Source: Saprospirales bacterium | Lineage (GTDB): Bacteria > Bacteroidota > Bacteroidia > Chitinophagales > Saprospiraceae | Reading direction: 5' to 3' | Assembly: GCA_016711045.1 (NCBI GenBank) | Contig: JADJTT010000011.1 | Coordinates: 186,001 to 250,000 of the forward strand | Length of the DNA: 64,000 bases | Shown here: positions 19,305 through 29,306 of the stretch, piece after piece | How positions within the stretch are numbered: position 1 is the stretch's first letter | How the letters are laid out: each line of letters opens with the position of its first letter | Position numbers and translations under genes: made by a program | The notes under the pieces: generated by a model | The model's input: the letters and a program-made list of their open reading frames with translations, nothing else | What the model was told of the DNA's origin: nothing | The model's database searches: none

Positions 19305-20639
19305 TTATAGTATGGAAATCCGTTGGGTATCAATCAATTGTCCATCCTGGTATACGGAGGCGAAATAGATTCCTTTGGGAAGAAATTCCAGGTTGATCTC
19401 AAGGGGGAGCTGTCCGGCCGGTATTTTTTGTGAATAGAGCGCTTGGCCGGTACAGGCCAGGACCACTAATTCGAACCCGGTCTCTGAATTTTTGGCATCT
19501 TGAATGCCAATAAAGAACCTGCCGGGGGTCGGATTGGGATACAGAGTCAACGCTCCTCCTGAAGTTGGCTCCTTGAAAACAGGGCAATTCATTGACTCAA
19601 TATCCCTGACATCTTTCAAAAACCGGTCCCCGTAGTACCAGGGAAAATCATTTGGCCCGCCGGAATAATTGCTAACATTCAAAACCACACACCTGCCCAT
19701 CTTTTCCAGCATTTGCCCAAAGGAATCCATCAAACGAGTCCTTTGGGAGTTTATGCCATTGGGAACGCCATCTGTGAGGATCAAGCCAAGCGTTTCAGAA
19801 AGATTATCACCCGGCAATACAATTTTCGACCAGTCGCTGCAGTTTCCCCTGGGCAACATTCTCCCGGAAACCCATGTCCGGATAAATTCATCTATTCCCT
19901 CCAAATCCTGAATTGGGAAAACTCCTTTCTCTCTTTCCGACCCCAGGCTGAACACATAACTGATGTCCACTTCAATGTTCGGGCTTCTTTCTTTTAGCAT
20001 TTCCAAAAACCGCATTAAACAAGTATGCCCAAATTGCCTTTTCTCCTCGTTCATGGAGGAAGAGTTGTCTAAAAACAGCTCCAGCGAATTCAATTCGCAG
20101 AGGCCGGCATCCATAAGGGTCTTCATTTCACGCTCCGCAGTTTCCACCACGCCCGCCTGGCCAATCTCCAGAAATACTGAAAAATCTTTGTCTGGGTATT
20201 TTTTCCCGTTTACGATCACTATTTCCTCGACCGGGTCCGGGAAATAGACCAATACATCGTCAATGGTACCCGCTTTTATCTCCAGGGTGTTTTCTGCCAC
20301 CGCGATAAGCTCTTCATTGCCGGGATTAAGAAAAAAAATAGGGATGGCTGTCTTTCCCTTGTTTAAGCCGAAAACCCGTACGATTTGCGCATTGACACAG
20401 CCCCGGCTCCTGCAAATGCTATAAAATTTGTCCAGGTTCAACAAGACTCCGCTGTCAGGTTCTTTTAACCTGATCCTCGTTTCGTTTTCCACAACATTGC
20501 CTGAATAGATTTCATATGGGAGGTAACTGATCTCTTTTCCGGCCCGGCCTCCTTTCATTCTCTCATCCTGGCCAAATACAGAGGTCAAGAAAAAACCAAA
20601 AACGATCAATATGACGGGGAGTTGATTCAAGGGTTTCAT
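19305..20639 (-). CDS. Secreted von Willebrand factor A-like protein with T9SS sorting domain
   Basis: 444 residues: signal peptide (1-23, SVFGQ), an N-terminal beta-rich region (~30-170), a vWA-like domain (~185-345) with MIDAS motif DNSSS at 191-195 and the later LILTDGVPNG strand-loop, then a T9SS type A sorting domain (~370-444, TLYPNPTPGRF). MIDAS domains bind a divalent cation and often a protein ligand. It ends 32 bp before the RHS start on the same strand, so the two are probably co-transcribed. It may present, anchor or help export the RHS toxin on the cell surface (inference). A cargo marker on this partner but none on the RHS protein itself is notable. Confidence 0.78.
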   Translation of the reverse strand: MKPLNQLPVILIVFGFFLTSVFGQDERMKGGRAGKEISYLPYEIYSGNVVENETRIRLKEPDSGVLLNLDKFYSICRSRGCVNAQIVRVFGLNKGKTAIPIFFLNPGNEELIAVAENTLEIKAGTIDDVLVYFPDPVEEIVIVNGKKYPDKDFSVFLEIGQAGVVETAEREMKTLMDAGLCELNSLELFLDNSSSMNEEKRQFGHTCLMRFLEMLKERSPNIEVDISYVFSLGSEREKGVFPIQDLEGIDEFIRTWVSGRMLPRGNCSDWSKIVLPGDNLSETLGLILTDGVPNGINSQRTRLMDSFGQMLEKMGRCVVLNVSNYSGGPNDFPWYYGDRFLKDVRDIESMNCPVFKEPTSGGALTLYPNPTPGRFFIGIQDAKNSETGFELVVLACTGQALYSQKIPAGQLPLEINLEFLPKGIYFASVYQDGQLIDTQRISIL

Positions 20640-20957
20640 ATTGGTGAACTATTAACATCCAAAATAATATCTACCATGTAAACGGGGGGTGAATAATCGA
20701 TAGACAAAACAAGTTAAAACAATAAACTTTTTATTGTCAATGATTTATATCACTGGAGTGATTTCTTAACAAAAAAACAATGTGGAGAAAAATGGTCCCC
20801 ATTACATCCCTTTATAGAGGGCCAAAGAGGCATGAATTAACTCTTGAATTTTTTCCCATGTCTTTGTCTGTGGGGTTTTTTGCTCCCATCCGATGTACCT
20901 CAAATTTGACTCACTACAGCCGACCTGATCGGCAACGGCTCTTGGGTCATTCTGTGG
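20640..20957. other. Intergenic region between the vWA gene and XRE copy 2
   Basis: AT-rich near 20640-20780 and probably containing the promoter of the vWA-RHS operon. A small 8-bp palindrome (ACAATAAA/TTTATTGT) lies at 20719-20737. The ORF on the plus strand at 20780-20971 has no supporting signal. I see no other gene. Confidence 0.5.
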
Positions 20958-21242
20958 TCAGCCCTGCGTAATAAAGCTGTCTACCAAAGGAAGGTTTTCT
21001 ATCTCGAATGGAATGTACCCCAGGAAATCAGTTATTGCCTTGGCGTGCTTGAGGGAGGGTTGGTTACGATTCAATTCCCACCCGGTTACCGTATCTGTTG
21101 CTACTCGGAGAATCTTGGCTAAATCCGGTTGTGATAACCCTCGGTCAAGGCGTGTCTTCCGAAGACGGTCCCCAAGAGTTTTTAGTTCAGCCGGATACGC
21201 AGGATTTATGGGCTTTTTAGCCCGAAGGGTGACTTTTAACAA
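20958..21242 (-). CDS. Small XRE-type helix-turn-helix protein, copy 2 of 3
   Basis: 94 residues from a TTG at 21242, but similarity to the sister proteins continues upstream in frame (EHPWGFVAYLLK), so the true start is unclear. HTH core: GLSQPDLAKILRVATDTVTG, then WELNRNQP, residues ~33-85. The C-terminal tail (ENLPLVDSFITQG) is unique to this copy. It is about 70% identical to the other copies over the shared part. It lies alone between divergent promoters of unrelated genes, with the CCCCCAGGGG palindrome at its 5' end, supporting the idea of a dispersed repeat unit rather than a dedicated local regulator. Confidence 0.7.
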   Translation of the reverse strand: MLKVTLRAKKPINPAYPAELKTLGDRLRKTRLDRGLSQPDLAKILRVATDTVTGWELNRNQPSLKHAKAITDFLGYIPFEIENLPLVDSFITQG

Positions 21243-21408
21243 GTATGCAACGAACCCCCAGGGGTGCTCCGAGCTAAACCACCCAGGTCTGGAAGGGTTT
21301 CGAATATCAGGATAAAACCACAGAATTTTGCATCAAAAACAGAAGAATTCCCGGTGCAAAATATTGGAAAAAATGATAACTTGGAGAGGAAACAACACCT
21401 TCAAATCC

Positions 21409-24400
21409 ATGCGCAAATATTTTACCCTCGCAATCCTCCTGCTACCAGTCATTTTCACTCCACAAAAAATGGCAGCCCAGTATTACATTAGAAGCCTTTG
21501 GGAGAGAGATTTTGGCTCACCCGTATTTACCGATTGGTCCACGAGTCTTTGGACACCCGGCAAAAAACTCATTACCGTTGGTAACACCCTCTCCTCCGGT
21601 CAACCCGGTATGCTAACCACCGTCCAGAATTCAGAGGGGGAGATCCTGTGGTCAAAGACCTTTGTGCATCCCGCCAGTTTTGCAGGACAAACTTATGGGA
21701 TTTGTGTAGCCATTGATTCGTCTGGAAATATTTTCTCTGCTGGCGCCAGCCGGGAAAGCTTAACCACCGACTTCGACATGGCCCTTGTCAAGTACGACTC
21801 TTCGGGAGTGGTAGTCTGGTCTACCCTTCTAGGCGATGCCGGTGATGACTATCCCACCGCAATGGGCTTTGTGGAAGATACGCTTCTCTATCTCACAGGA
21901 GCAAGCACTGCGACAAACGATACGCTCGACTACCTGACCATTCAGATCAGTACCAATACCGGCGAAACCATTTGGACCAAAAGGTACGATTATGCAGAAT
22001 TGGAAGACTTTCCGGTTGCCCTATCAACAGATGGTTCTGATAATGTAGTCGTCACTGGAGCGAGCGCTTCCGAACCTGGCAATTGGGAGATTGCGACGGT
22101 GAAATACGGAAAATCTTCCGGCTCCTTGCTGGCTTCATGGCGGGAAGAATTGGAATTCAGTCTGGACCAACCGGTTGGTCTGGTTAAAGACCTTGGAGGC
22201 AATTTTTATATATGCGGGAATATGCAACCTTCCGGACAATCTTCCTTTATCCGGGTTCTGAAATTGGATGAAGACCTTGAGTTAATATGGGAAGCTGATT
22301 TTTGGGGAGATTCACTAGGCTGTGAAGCCAGGACAATTGGATTGGATGAGTGGGGCAGGATCTGGATTGGAGGCAATATACTGGAGTCTAGCGGGCGATT
22401 GTCGCCTTTAATAGTTCGTTTTGATTCCGACAATGGAGACGTGTTGGGGCAAAGGGTGTGGAATTTCCACGATAAACCCGAAGCGGAGATACGATACCTG
22501 ACGCAAGCAGCAGGAAGTGGAATGTATGCATTGGGGCAAGTTGGAATAGATTTCCCGGAGCAGGTGTTTTTGTGCAGGCTTGACAGTTTGGGAGTTCCCT
22601 ATTGGGAACATGAATTGCCTGGAGTTGCCAAAGCAGCAGGATTACAACGGCCGGACAGTCTGGAAGTGATCGTAGCCATTGCACTATACGGACAGAATAC
22701 CGTGCGATACAAGACTATCCGTTACGAAGAAGACAGTCCGGCCGGATGGCCTGTGTACGACAAAAACGGCGATCCTATGTTTATGACAAATCGCGTGATT
22801 GTGCGTTTCAATCCGGGAATAATGGACCTGCAATTTATTAACGATTCGAAACAGGAATTCGGCGACCTCTCCGACGCGATAACCTCTACAACTCTGCCAC
22901 TGATGATCGATACTATTTTGGGCGTGCAGGGGACCTCGGCTAACTGGAATGTGTACAAGATCTTTCCTTTTTTGAATTCCAACAAAACGACCATTACTTC
23001 CCGGCTTGGAGATGAGATCCCGATGCCAAAGTTGTGGTCGGCCCTGGTTTTAGAAATTGACACGGCTTCTGTGATGAACCCTATAGCTGTATCAGATAGC
23101 TTGATGCAGTTGCCTTATACCTATATCCGGTACGCACATCCTACTTTTTTTGGAAAGTTGTCGTCTAATATTCCCAATGATACCTACTTGGGAGAGCAAT
23201 TTCACTTGTGGGATACTACTTCAGTTGGCGAATATGCAGATGCCCATATTCGTATGGATAGCGTTTGGGCTAATTATACCTGGGACACGAGCCGGGTAGT
23301 AAAAGCGGGTGTTTTTGACAGTGGGGTCCATTTTACGCACGAAGATTTTAATTGCGATACCCTTTGCCCGTCTGAGACAATGAATGAAACAGTGGTATAC
23401 CTCAATAAGGATTTTTATACTTCTTCAAGTGGGGATGATATTAGCGCAAGTGATCCGATCCTCGACTATGTGGGCCACGCCACTAGCGTGGCCGGTTTAC
23501 TCGGGGCGATAAGCAACAATAGCAAGGGCATTTCCGGGGTAGCCGGTGGTGATTTTGGAGGGAAGATTACCGGAGTGCTTCTGCAGAATTACCGAATTTC
23601 CCATAGTCCGGTTATCCTCGTGAATCCGTTATCTGCTGCCGTGGTATGGGCAATTGATATGGGTGAAGTCGACATAATGAATAAATGCATTGGGTTTGAA
23701 GTGCCCTATCTGAATGATAGTGTAATGACCTTACTCCGAGAGGTTTACCACTTGGCTTACAGAGCCAACATTGTCACGGCAAATGCCAGAGGAAATGGTG
23801 GGGACTCATCCGAAGAAGAGCCTGCTACTATCAAAGATGAATGGGGAATAAGTGTTGGCGCTAGTGGTACTGATGGTGACATTTGCACTGCAGGTGAAAA
23901 CCTTGGGAATCCTCCAGTGCTACCATCTAAATACGGCTTAGAAATGGATGTTCTAGCCCCTGGCACTAATACTCAAATCCCAAAGACACCTTCAAATTTA
24001 AGTGATACCAGCTATCAAAATTTTGGCGCTACATCTGGTGCCGCTCCGCAAGTAGCAGGTCTGGCAGCCTGGGTTTTGAATCAAGCTACATATCCTTTAG
24101 CTGTGGAAGATGTGGAGCGACTAATTGAGTATGCAGCAGTTGATAAAGATGAATTTGATCCGTATAAAGAGGAGCCCAGCTATGACGATTATTCAGGTTG
24201 GGGTCTTATTGATGCTGGGAGCACTCTGGATTTATTGAATGAGAGCAAAGTAATCCATGCACGGGTTATTGGAGCAAATAAAGAACTTGTCACTAATATA
24301 GAGGATCTAGAGTGTTATCCGGATTGTCCGGTTACATTATTGTGGGGACTTCCTGATACAATAGCAGAACCAGGAGAACACATTGCCAAAGTATGGAAAT

Positions 24401-25049
24401 ATATTGTTGGGTTTTCCATTGATGTGTGCCAGGAATATAATGTATCCTTTCAAATTTTTCGGATACCGCAGAAACTCCATTTTGGGAATTAAATAGTATT
24501 TCTTCTTTATATGGCTTGGAAGAAGTAGTTAATGATCGGTTGGAAATAAAACCTTGGGAAGATTCCAGGTTTCAGGATGTCGTTTGGGACTCATGCTCGC
24601 TGTCAGGAAAAATCGTTGGTTATAAATATGAATTCACTTATTTCGGTTCCACCCCATTAGATCCTACAGTTACTATTCCTATTGAGGGCGAAGAGGATTT
24701 TTACTTTTCTATACTGGTAAAAGATACTACAAACCTTCCGGACACGATTTTACTGGAAAACGAGATTGTGTCAGTTCAAGAAACGACAAAGGCTGATCTC
24801 CAAAAATTACTGATTTGGCCTAATCCTTTTTCAGAAGAAATAATCGTACAGCTTCCGGAAGTAGTCAAATCGGATGGTTTTTTGCAGGTATTTGACCTCC
24901 GGGGGCAGTTGCTTTTTCAGCAGGCAATTTTTCCTTATGAGAGCACATCGCAATGCTCTGTCTCGACTAGTGGTTGGCCCCCTGGCGCTTATTTCGTACG
25001 TTTCGTTTCGCCTTCCCAACTTCTTTTTGCAAAAGCCATAAAGTTTTAA
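21409..25049 (+). CDS. Secreted S8-family subtilisin-like protease with propeller repeats and T9SS domain; frameshift near 24457
   Basis: The start is placed at 21409 (MRKYFTLAILLLPVIF), giving a proper signal peptide ending MAAQ; the frame is open upstream to 21328. An N-terminal delta-60/SBBP-like propeller (~30-440) precedes a subtilase domain with the full triad: Asp637 (GVFDSGVHFTHED), His690 (VGHATSVAG) and Ser876 (GATSGAAPQVAG). The first frame stops at 24492. The true continuation, in another frame (FSDTAETPFWELNS, then EEVVNDRLE), runs to a T9SS sorting domain (LLIWPNPFSEE, end LLFAKAIKF) at 25049. Adding one T to the TTTTT run near 24457 rejoins them, so this is one missing base or an assembly error. 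It is a surface or secreted protease. Confidence 0.85.
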
Positions 25050-25051
25050 CC

Positions 25052-26083
25052 ATGAAAGATTTCTTTCCATTCCTTTTAATAATTGCAGTTGGCTTTGCAT
25101 TCGGCTGCCAAAAAAACCACATTATTACTCCACCACCCGAAATCCCCATTCCCTGCCATTCCCAATTGGAATTGATCCCGATTACAGACACTTGTTTTGA
25201 GCCTTTGCCTATTGATCCTTGGGGATTTCTTCCTGCTTATATTGGACAAAATAACTTTTACCGGTTTGCCGCTTTCGACCCATCTTCGTATGAGAAGTTC
25301 TTGTTTTACCATGAGTTGCTGTATGATTCTTTAAGTGTAAAAGGAGCCAACCTTTGCACTGGAGAGCTCTGGACAATTCAAGATTCCATCAGTTTTTCGC
25401 GATCACTTTCTCGCATTCCTAAATGGTCTGAAAAGGGATGGATCTTGTTGACTCGATGGATAGGTGATAATGCGATGCCATGGGAACGTGGACTTTATAA
25501 AATAAAACCAAATGGGGATAGTCTGGTGTTATTATTAAACAATAATACAATTCTTTACCCCACCTGGACTGAACAAGGCAATTCCATTCTTGTGGGTTGG
25601 GATGATACATATTTCAAACTAAACGATAATGGTGAGATACTAGATACCCTGGATTATTTGCTCACTTATTCCTCCTCTTTTGAATCAAAAATTGCTGCCC
25701 GACGAATTGCGCCACCTGATTTTGTCGAAATTGTAGTATACCAAGACGGGGAAATTACATGGAGTTACCCTTACACAGAAGACTTTTTTAATTTCAGAGG
25801 CCTAGACTGGCTTAATGAAGAAGAGATTGTCTGGATCAATGACAGTGGCATTTATCGTGCCAATACAGTCACTAACCAGATCGAACTCGTAAAAGAAGTC
25901 TGCCCAAACATCCAATATTCTTCTATCTCCGCGGCCCGCGACGGCAGCAACCGCTTGCTGCTCACTCGTCGAGACTACTTATTCGAGAACGGTATTACCG
26001 ACTCCATGTCTACCCGGTACAATATCTCTATGTATGATCTGGATACCGGGGAGGAGTATTATGTGAAGCTGGGGGAGATGTAG
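25052..26083 (+). CDS. Surface lipoprotein with propeller-like repeats, unknown function
   Basis: 343 residues from the ATG at 25052 (MKDFFPFLLIIAVGFAFGC), two bases after the protease stop, so certainly in the same operon. The signal ends in a lipobox-like AFGC followed by QKN, so it is a lipoprotein. The body resembles a TolB/WD40-like propeller (WTEQGNSILVGWDD, YDLDTGEEYYVKL). I do not recognise a named family. Coupling to the subtilase suggests a function in the same process, perhaps binding a substrate or acting as an inhibitor (inference). The upstream extension to 24974 overlaps the protease end and is not used. Confidence 0.65.
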   Translation: MKDFFPFLLIIAVGFAFGCQKNHIITPPPEIPIPCHSQLELIPITDTCFEPLPIDPWGFLPAYIGQNNFYRFAAFDPSSYEKFLFYHELLYDSLSVKGANLCTGELWTIQDSISFSRSLSRIPKWSEKGWILLTRWIGDNAMPWERGLYKIKPNGDSLVLLLNNNTILYPTWTEQGNSILVGWDDTYFKLNDNGEILDTLDYLLTYSSSFESKIAARRIAPPDFVEIVVYQDGEITWSYPYTEDFFNFRGLDWLNEEEIVWINDSGIYRANTVTNQIELVKEVCPNIQYSSISAARDGSNRLLLTRRDYLFENGITDSMSTRYNISMYDLDTGEEYYVKLGEM

Positions 26084-26118
26084 GGGGCTTTTGATTGAGA
26101 AGTCCCATCGAATTGAAT

Positions 26119-26394
26119 TTAGAATGGAGTATTGCCCAAAAACTCCATTATCGCCCTGATAGAATTGACACCAGGTTTGTGTCGATTTAGCTCCCACCCC
26201 GTTATCGTATCTGTTGTAACTCGGAGAATCCTGGCTAAATCCGGTTGTGATAACCCTCGGTCCAAGCGTGTCTTACGAAGATGATCGCCCAATGTGTTCA
26301 ATTCTGCGGGATATACAGGGTTTACGGGCTTTTTAGCCCAAAGCGTGACTTTTAACAAGTATGCAACGAATCCCCAGGGGTTCGTTGCCCTCAC
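26119..26394 (-). CDS. Small XRE-type helix-turn-helix protein, copy 3 of 3
   Basis: 91 residues from a GTG at 26394 (read as MRATNPWGFVAY), the most complete 5' end of the three copies. HTH core: GLSQPDLARILRVTTDTITG, then WELNRHKPG; end EFLGNTPF. Nucleotide identity to copy 2 is very high from the CCCC-AGGGG palindrome through the HTH. It converges on the lipoprotein gene and is not in an operon. Function beyond DNA binding is unknown. Confidence 0.7.
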   Translation of the reverse strand: MRATNPWGFVAYLLKVTLWAKKPVNPVYPAELNTLGDHLRKTRLDRGLSQPDLARILRVTTDTITGWELNRHKPGVNSIRAIMEFLGNTPF

Positions 26395-26501
26395 TCCCCC
26401 TAAAAAACTCCGTTATTCCTTTTCTTTCTCACCCGCTATAGAATACGATAACCGATACTGGGCATATTCGCCGGAGTAAAGGGAGAAAGTATTGTCGATT
26501 T

Positions 26502-27741
26502 TCAGCTCCATTCGCCATCCAGGTAATACTGAAGTATCTTGGCGCTGGTCGGGGTAAAAAGGGCCGGAAAATGGGAAGTGCCCAAATTACCCTCCGGATC
26601 GACCCGGAAATTTGCTCCAAAATTTTCAGCCCATTTTTGGTACCGCTCACGCTCCAAAACCGGGGTATTTTCATCGTGGAAAATTTCCCACCGTCTTTTT
26701 ACATCCCAGTCAAAAACGTGGATGTATTCCGAAGGGACGCTTCCGACCTCCAACAGGACGGACGGGGCGTTGGCATCCGTATAGGTCAGCTTTTTTCCCG
26801 CCAGAAATTTTCTAAAAAAATCCAGGTCGATCAGCGCACAGGGCATGCGCACCAGCTCCTTCGTTCCGTCCGGCCGGTCGAGGATCTCTCCGTCCAGAAG
26901 GTAGTCGTCGTCTTCCATGCGGAAGGTCAGCACCTTTACGACCTCCAGACCGAATTCCAACAGGTTGATCGAAACCAAAATGCCGGTAGCAAGACTGGTC
27001 TCCCCCCTTTCGGAAACGATTTTCAGGACTGATTTCGTTGGCAGGGTCTGAATATTTATATCTAAATTCAGATCCATTTTTTTCTCATCAACCAGTAAAT
27101 TCAGAAAATCAAATTTATTGCGAAGATGAATATGTTCATGCGAAAAAAGGTTCAAATTCAGAGTCTGGTTTTCGGTGTACAGATCCCCAAAATAGAAACG
27201 TTTCACCCTCGGGCTGGCCCCCATCTCCGGTTCGTGATCCAGGATCAGCGTCTCTTCGATGAATTCGCGCACGATCATGTGCCAGGGCTTTTGGTACTCG
27301 TCGATATCTTCCTGGAAATGGCGTTCCGATCCGCCGAGGGAAATATTCCAGCCATACGGTTCGATGTCGCGAAAAAAGAAAGGAACCCATTTTTTCTTCT
27401 TCCATTCCACGATGGAAATGGCGCCCCCCGACAACCAGCGCAGGGGAATACACCAGCTCAAATTCGCTCTTGCAGGCGTCGAGCACGGCCAGCAACCCCG
27501 CCGCCACCCGGTTGCGATCGATCTGCCCGGCCTCTGCCTGGCCGATACCCAGCCGGTCTTTTTTTTCGGAATGAAAAAAATGGGAAGACAGAATGGTCAA
27601 CTCGTCGTGGTAGGACTGAACGGCGGCGTACCTGCTTTCATTTTCTTTTTTCAATTCGGAGAAAAAATGAAAAAGCTGTTTGAATGCCACATCGAATTGA
27701 TTGTCTGCGATCAGGTTGCGGACTTTTTCTTCGAGGTTCAT
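26502..27741 (-). CDS. EAD11-containing protein with a Nudix-like C-terminal region; frameshift near 27428
   Basis: The start is set at the ATG at 27741 (MNLEEKVRNLIADNQ), 3 bp after the preceding stop. Residues 1-95 form an effector-associated domain 11 (DELTILSSHFFHSEKKDRLGIG, then RNRVAAGLLAVLD). The frame shifts at a GGGGGG run near 27428; with five Gs the protein continues ...VVGGAISIVEWKKK into the ORF ending at 26502. The second part (~320 residues) has a glycine-rich GWNISLGG strand followed by REFIEETLIL. This resembles a Nudix box (GxnE...REUxEExxU), but with an insertion and without the perfect spacing. EADs are adaptor domains of conflict and signalling systems, so this may be a defence-related hydrolase (inference). 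Confidence 0.6.
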
Positions 27742-27743
27742 AG

Positions 27744-28154
27744 TTATTTCCCTCCTGCCAGTTTCCACCCCAACCATCCCATCGGGATATACGCCGCTAC
27801 CAGATCCAACACATCAAACCAAAGCGGCGCCGGCAGATTGACCACATTGATGATCCCGCCGATCAGGAAGACTACCCCGATGACCAGGGCCAGGATCATC
27901 TTCCGGTTGGCAGCGATCAATGCCGTCAGGTATGCGCCGACCAGCGTGCCGAGGGCATGCGCCAGGAACGGGAAAATGAAATGCTTGGGCTCAAAGAGAT
28001 GAATGCCGGCTTTGAGGCTCTCCGGATCCGCCGGATTCACGCCTTCGGGTAAGGGAATGATCGAGCTGCTGAGCATGATAATGCCCATGTTGACCATGCC
28101 GCCGACGAAGATGCCGGCAATTACGGCCAGGATGTTCCTGAGAATGGGGTGCAT
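27744..28154 (-). CDS. Small four-helix integral membrane protein
   Basis: 136 residues from the ATG at 28154 (MHPILRNILAVIAGI). Four hydrophobic segments are visible at ~5-27, ~60-80, ~84-106 and ~112-132, with a short extracytoplasmic loop (EGVNPADPESLKAG). It resembles small uncharacterised inner-membrane proteins common in Bacteroidota. No motif gives a function. The next gene (EAD11/Nudix-like) starts 3 bp after its stop, so the two are co-transcribed; whether the membrane protein is a functional partner is unknown. The frame upstream to 28232 enters the hairpin element and is not used. Confidence 0.7.
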   Translation of the reverse strand: MHPILRNILAVIAGIFVGGMVNMGIIMLSSSIIPLPEGVNPADPESLKAGIHLFEPKHFIFPFLAHALGTLVGAYLTALIAANRKMILALVIGVVFLIGGIINVVNLPAPLWFDVLDLVAAYIPMGWLGWKLAGGK

Positions 28155-28186
28155 AATTTTTGAATTTGAGGTTATTTTATGATTTT

Positions 28187-28286
28187 TTAACCGCAAAGAC
28201 GCGAAGGACGCAAAGACATCCTGCCTTGGCAATGCAGGTAATGCAAATGCTCTCCGTCTTTGCGTCCTTAGCGCCTTTGCGGTTAA
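28187..28286. repeat. AACCGCAAAG-family hairpin element, copy 2
   Basis: Two 31-base arms (28187-28217 and 28256-28286), beginning TTAACCGCAAAGACGCGAAG, pair with two mismatches around a 38-base loop. It lies between two genes on the same strand and may terminate the SDR transcript. Confidence 0.85.
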
Positions 28287-28380
28287 TTTCTTTTCAGCTC
28301 TGCTCGTGAGGGTCTCAAATCAGAAACGCTTCATTCCTTAAAAGTAAAAAAATCTCCAAAATAGTCTGGTATTTCTTTGC

Positions 28381-29289
28381 CTACCAATACCTTACCCCCG
28401 TCAACTCCTCCGATACCGCCCAAAGTCTTCGGGCTACCTCTGGATCTTTCGACAAAGAAGTAGAATCCACTTTGGTGCCTCGTCCTTTCATCTCCATCCA
28501 ACCGGCCGGACCGAAATATTCGCCGCCGCGTACCTCTCCGCCCAGAGCGGCGAGAAGCGTCGGTTCTGCAGCCTCTTTGGGGGAATGGGTGAAAATGGGT
28601 ACGACCAATGGCGCAAATTTCATCATCCATTTTGGATAATGGCGAACGACGTCGGTCATGGACAAGCCGGGATGCGCGGCGGTGGAAAGGGTCGTCGCCC
28701 CAGCGAGCTCCAATCTGCGCTGTAATTCATACGAGAACAACAGACATGCCAGCTTGCTCTGGCAATACGCACCAAAAGGAGCATATCCTCTCTGGCTATG
28801 AAGATCTCCAAATTTGATCTTCCCGAATTTATGTGCCATGGAACTGAGCGAAACGACCCTCGATCCAGGTGTGGTCAATAACACCTCCAACAATAGTCCG
28901 GTGAGCAGAAAATGGCCGAGGTAATTGGTAGCCAAATGAAGCTCAAACCCATCTTCCGTAAGCGTAAACGGCGCCAACATCACCCCCGCGTTGTTGATCA
29001 GCAGGTCGAGGCGATCGTATTTTTTCAGGAAGCTGCCTGAAAATGCCCGAACGGAACTCATAGAGCTCAGGTCCAGGTGCATAACCTCCAGTTCGGCGCC
29101 GGGCACTTGCTGTAAGATCTGATCCCGGGCCCGGGCGCCCTTCTCCAGATCGCGGCAGGCCATGAGCACGGTCAGGTCCTTTTGGGCGAGGGCAAGCGCA
29201 GTCTCATACCCCAGTCCTGCATTCGCGCCGGTGACGACGGCGATGCGGCTTTTTTGAGAGGGGATTTGGGCGATGTCGAATGAACTCAT
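28381..29289 (-). CDS. SDR-family NAD(P)-dependent oxidoreductase
   Basis: A 302-residue classical short-chain dehydrogenase with Rossmann motif TGANAGLG at 20-27, the NNAG motif (LLINNAGVM), catalytic Ser in VVSLSSMAH, and YxxxK in YCQSK. The length and the long C-terminal part place it near the retinol dehydrogenase/WW-domain oxidoreductase-like group that acts on hydrophobic alcohols or ketones; the substrate is unknown. It is cytoplasmic. It has no signal and is flanked on both sides by AACCGCAAAG hairpins, so it is probably a single-gene transcription unit. Confidence 0.88.
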   Translation of the reverse strand: MSSFDIAQIPSQKSRIAVVTGANAGLGYETALALAQKDLTVLMACRDLEKGARARDQILQQVPGAELEVMHLDLSSMSSVRAFSGSFLKKYDRLDLLINNAGVMLAPFTLTEDGFELHLATNYLGHFLLTGLLLEVLLTTPGSRVVSLSSMAHKFGKIKFGDLHSQRGYAPFGAYCQSKLACLLFSYELQRRLELAGATTLSTAAHPGLSMTDVVRHYPKWMMKFAPLVVPIFTHSPKEAAEPTLLAALGGEVRGGEYFGPAGWMEMKGRGTKVDSTSLSKDPEVARRLWAVSEELTGVRYW

Positions 29290-29306
29290 TTCAGAATTTA
29301 TAAAAA

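Noticed and set aside
24516..25049. A separate T9SS-domain gene
   Set aside because: It continues the subtilase in another frame; adding one T near 24457 joins them.
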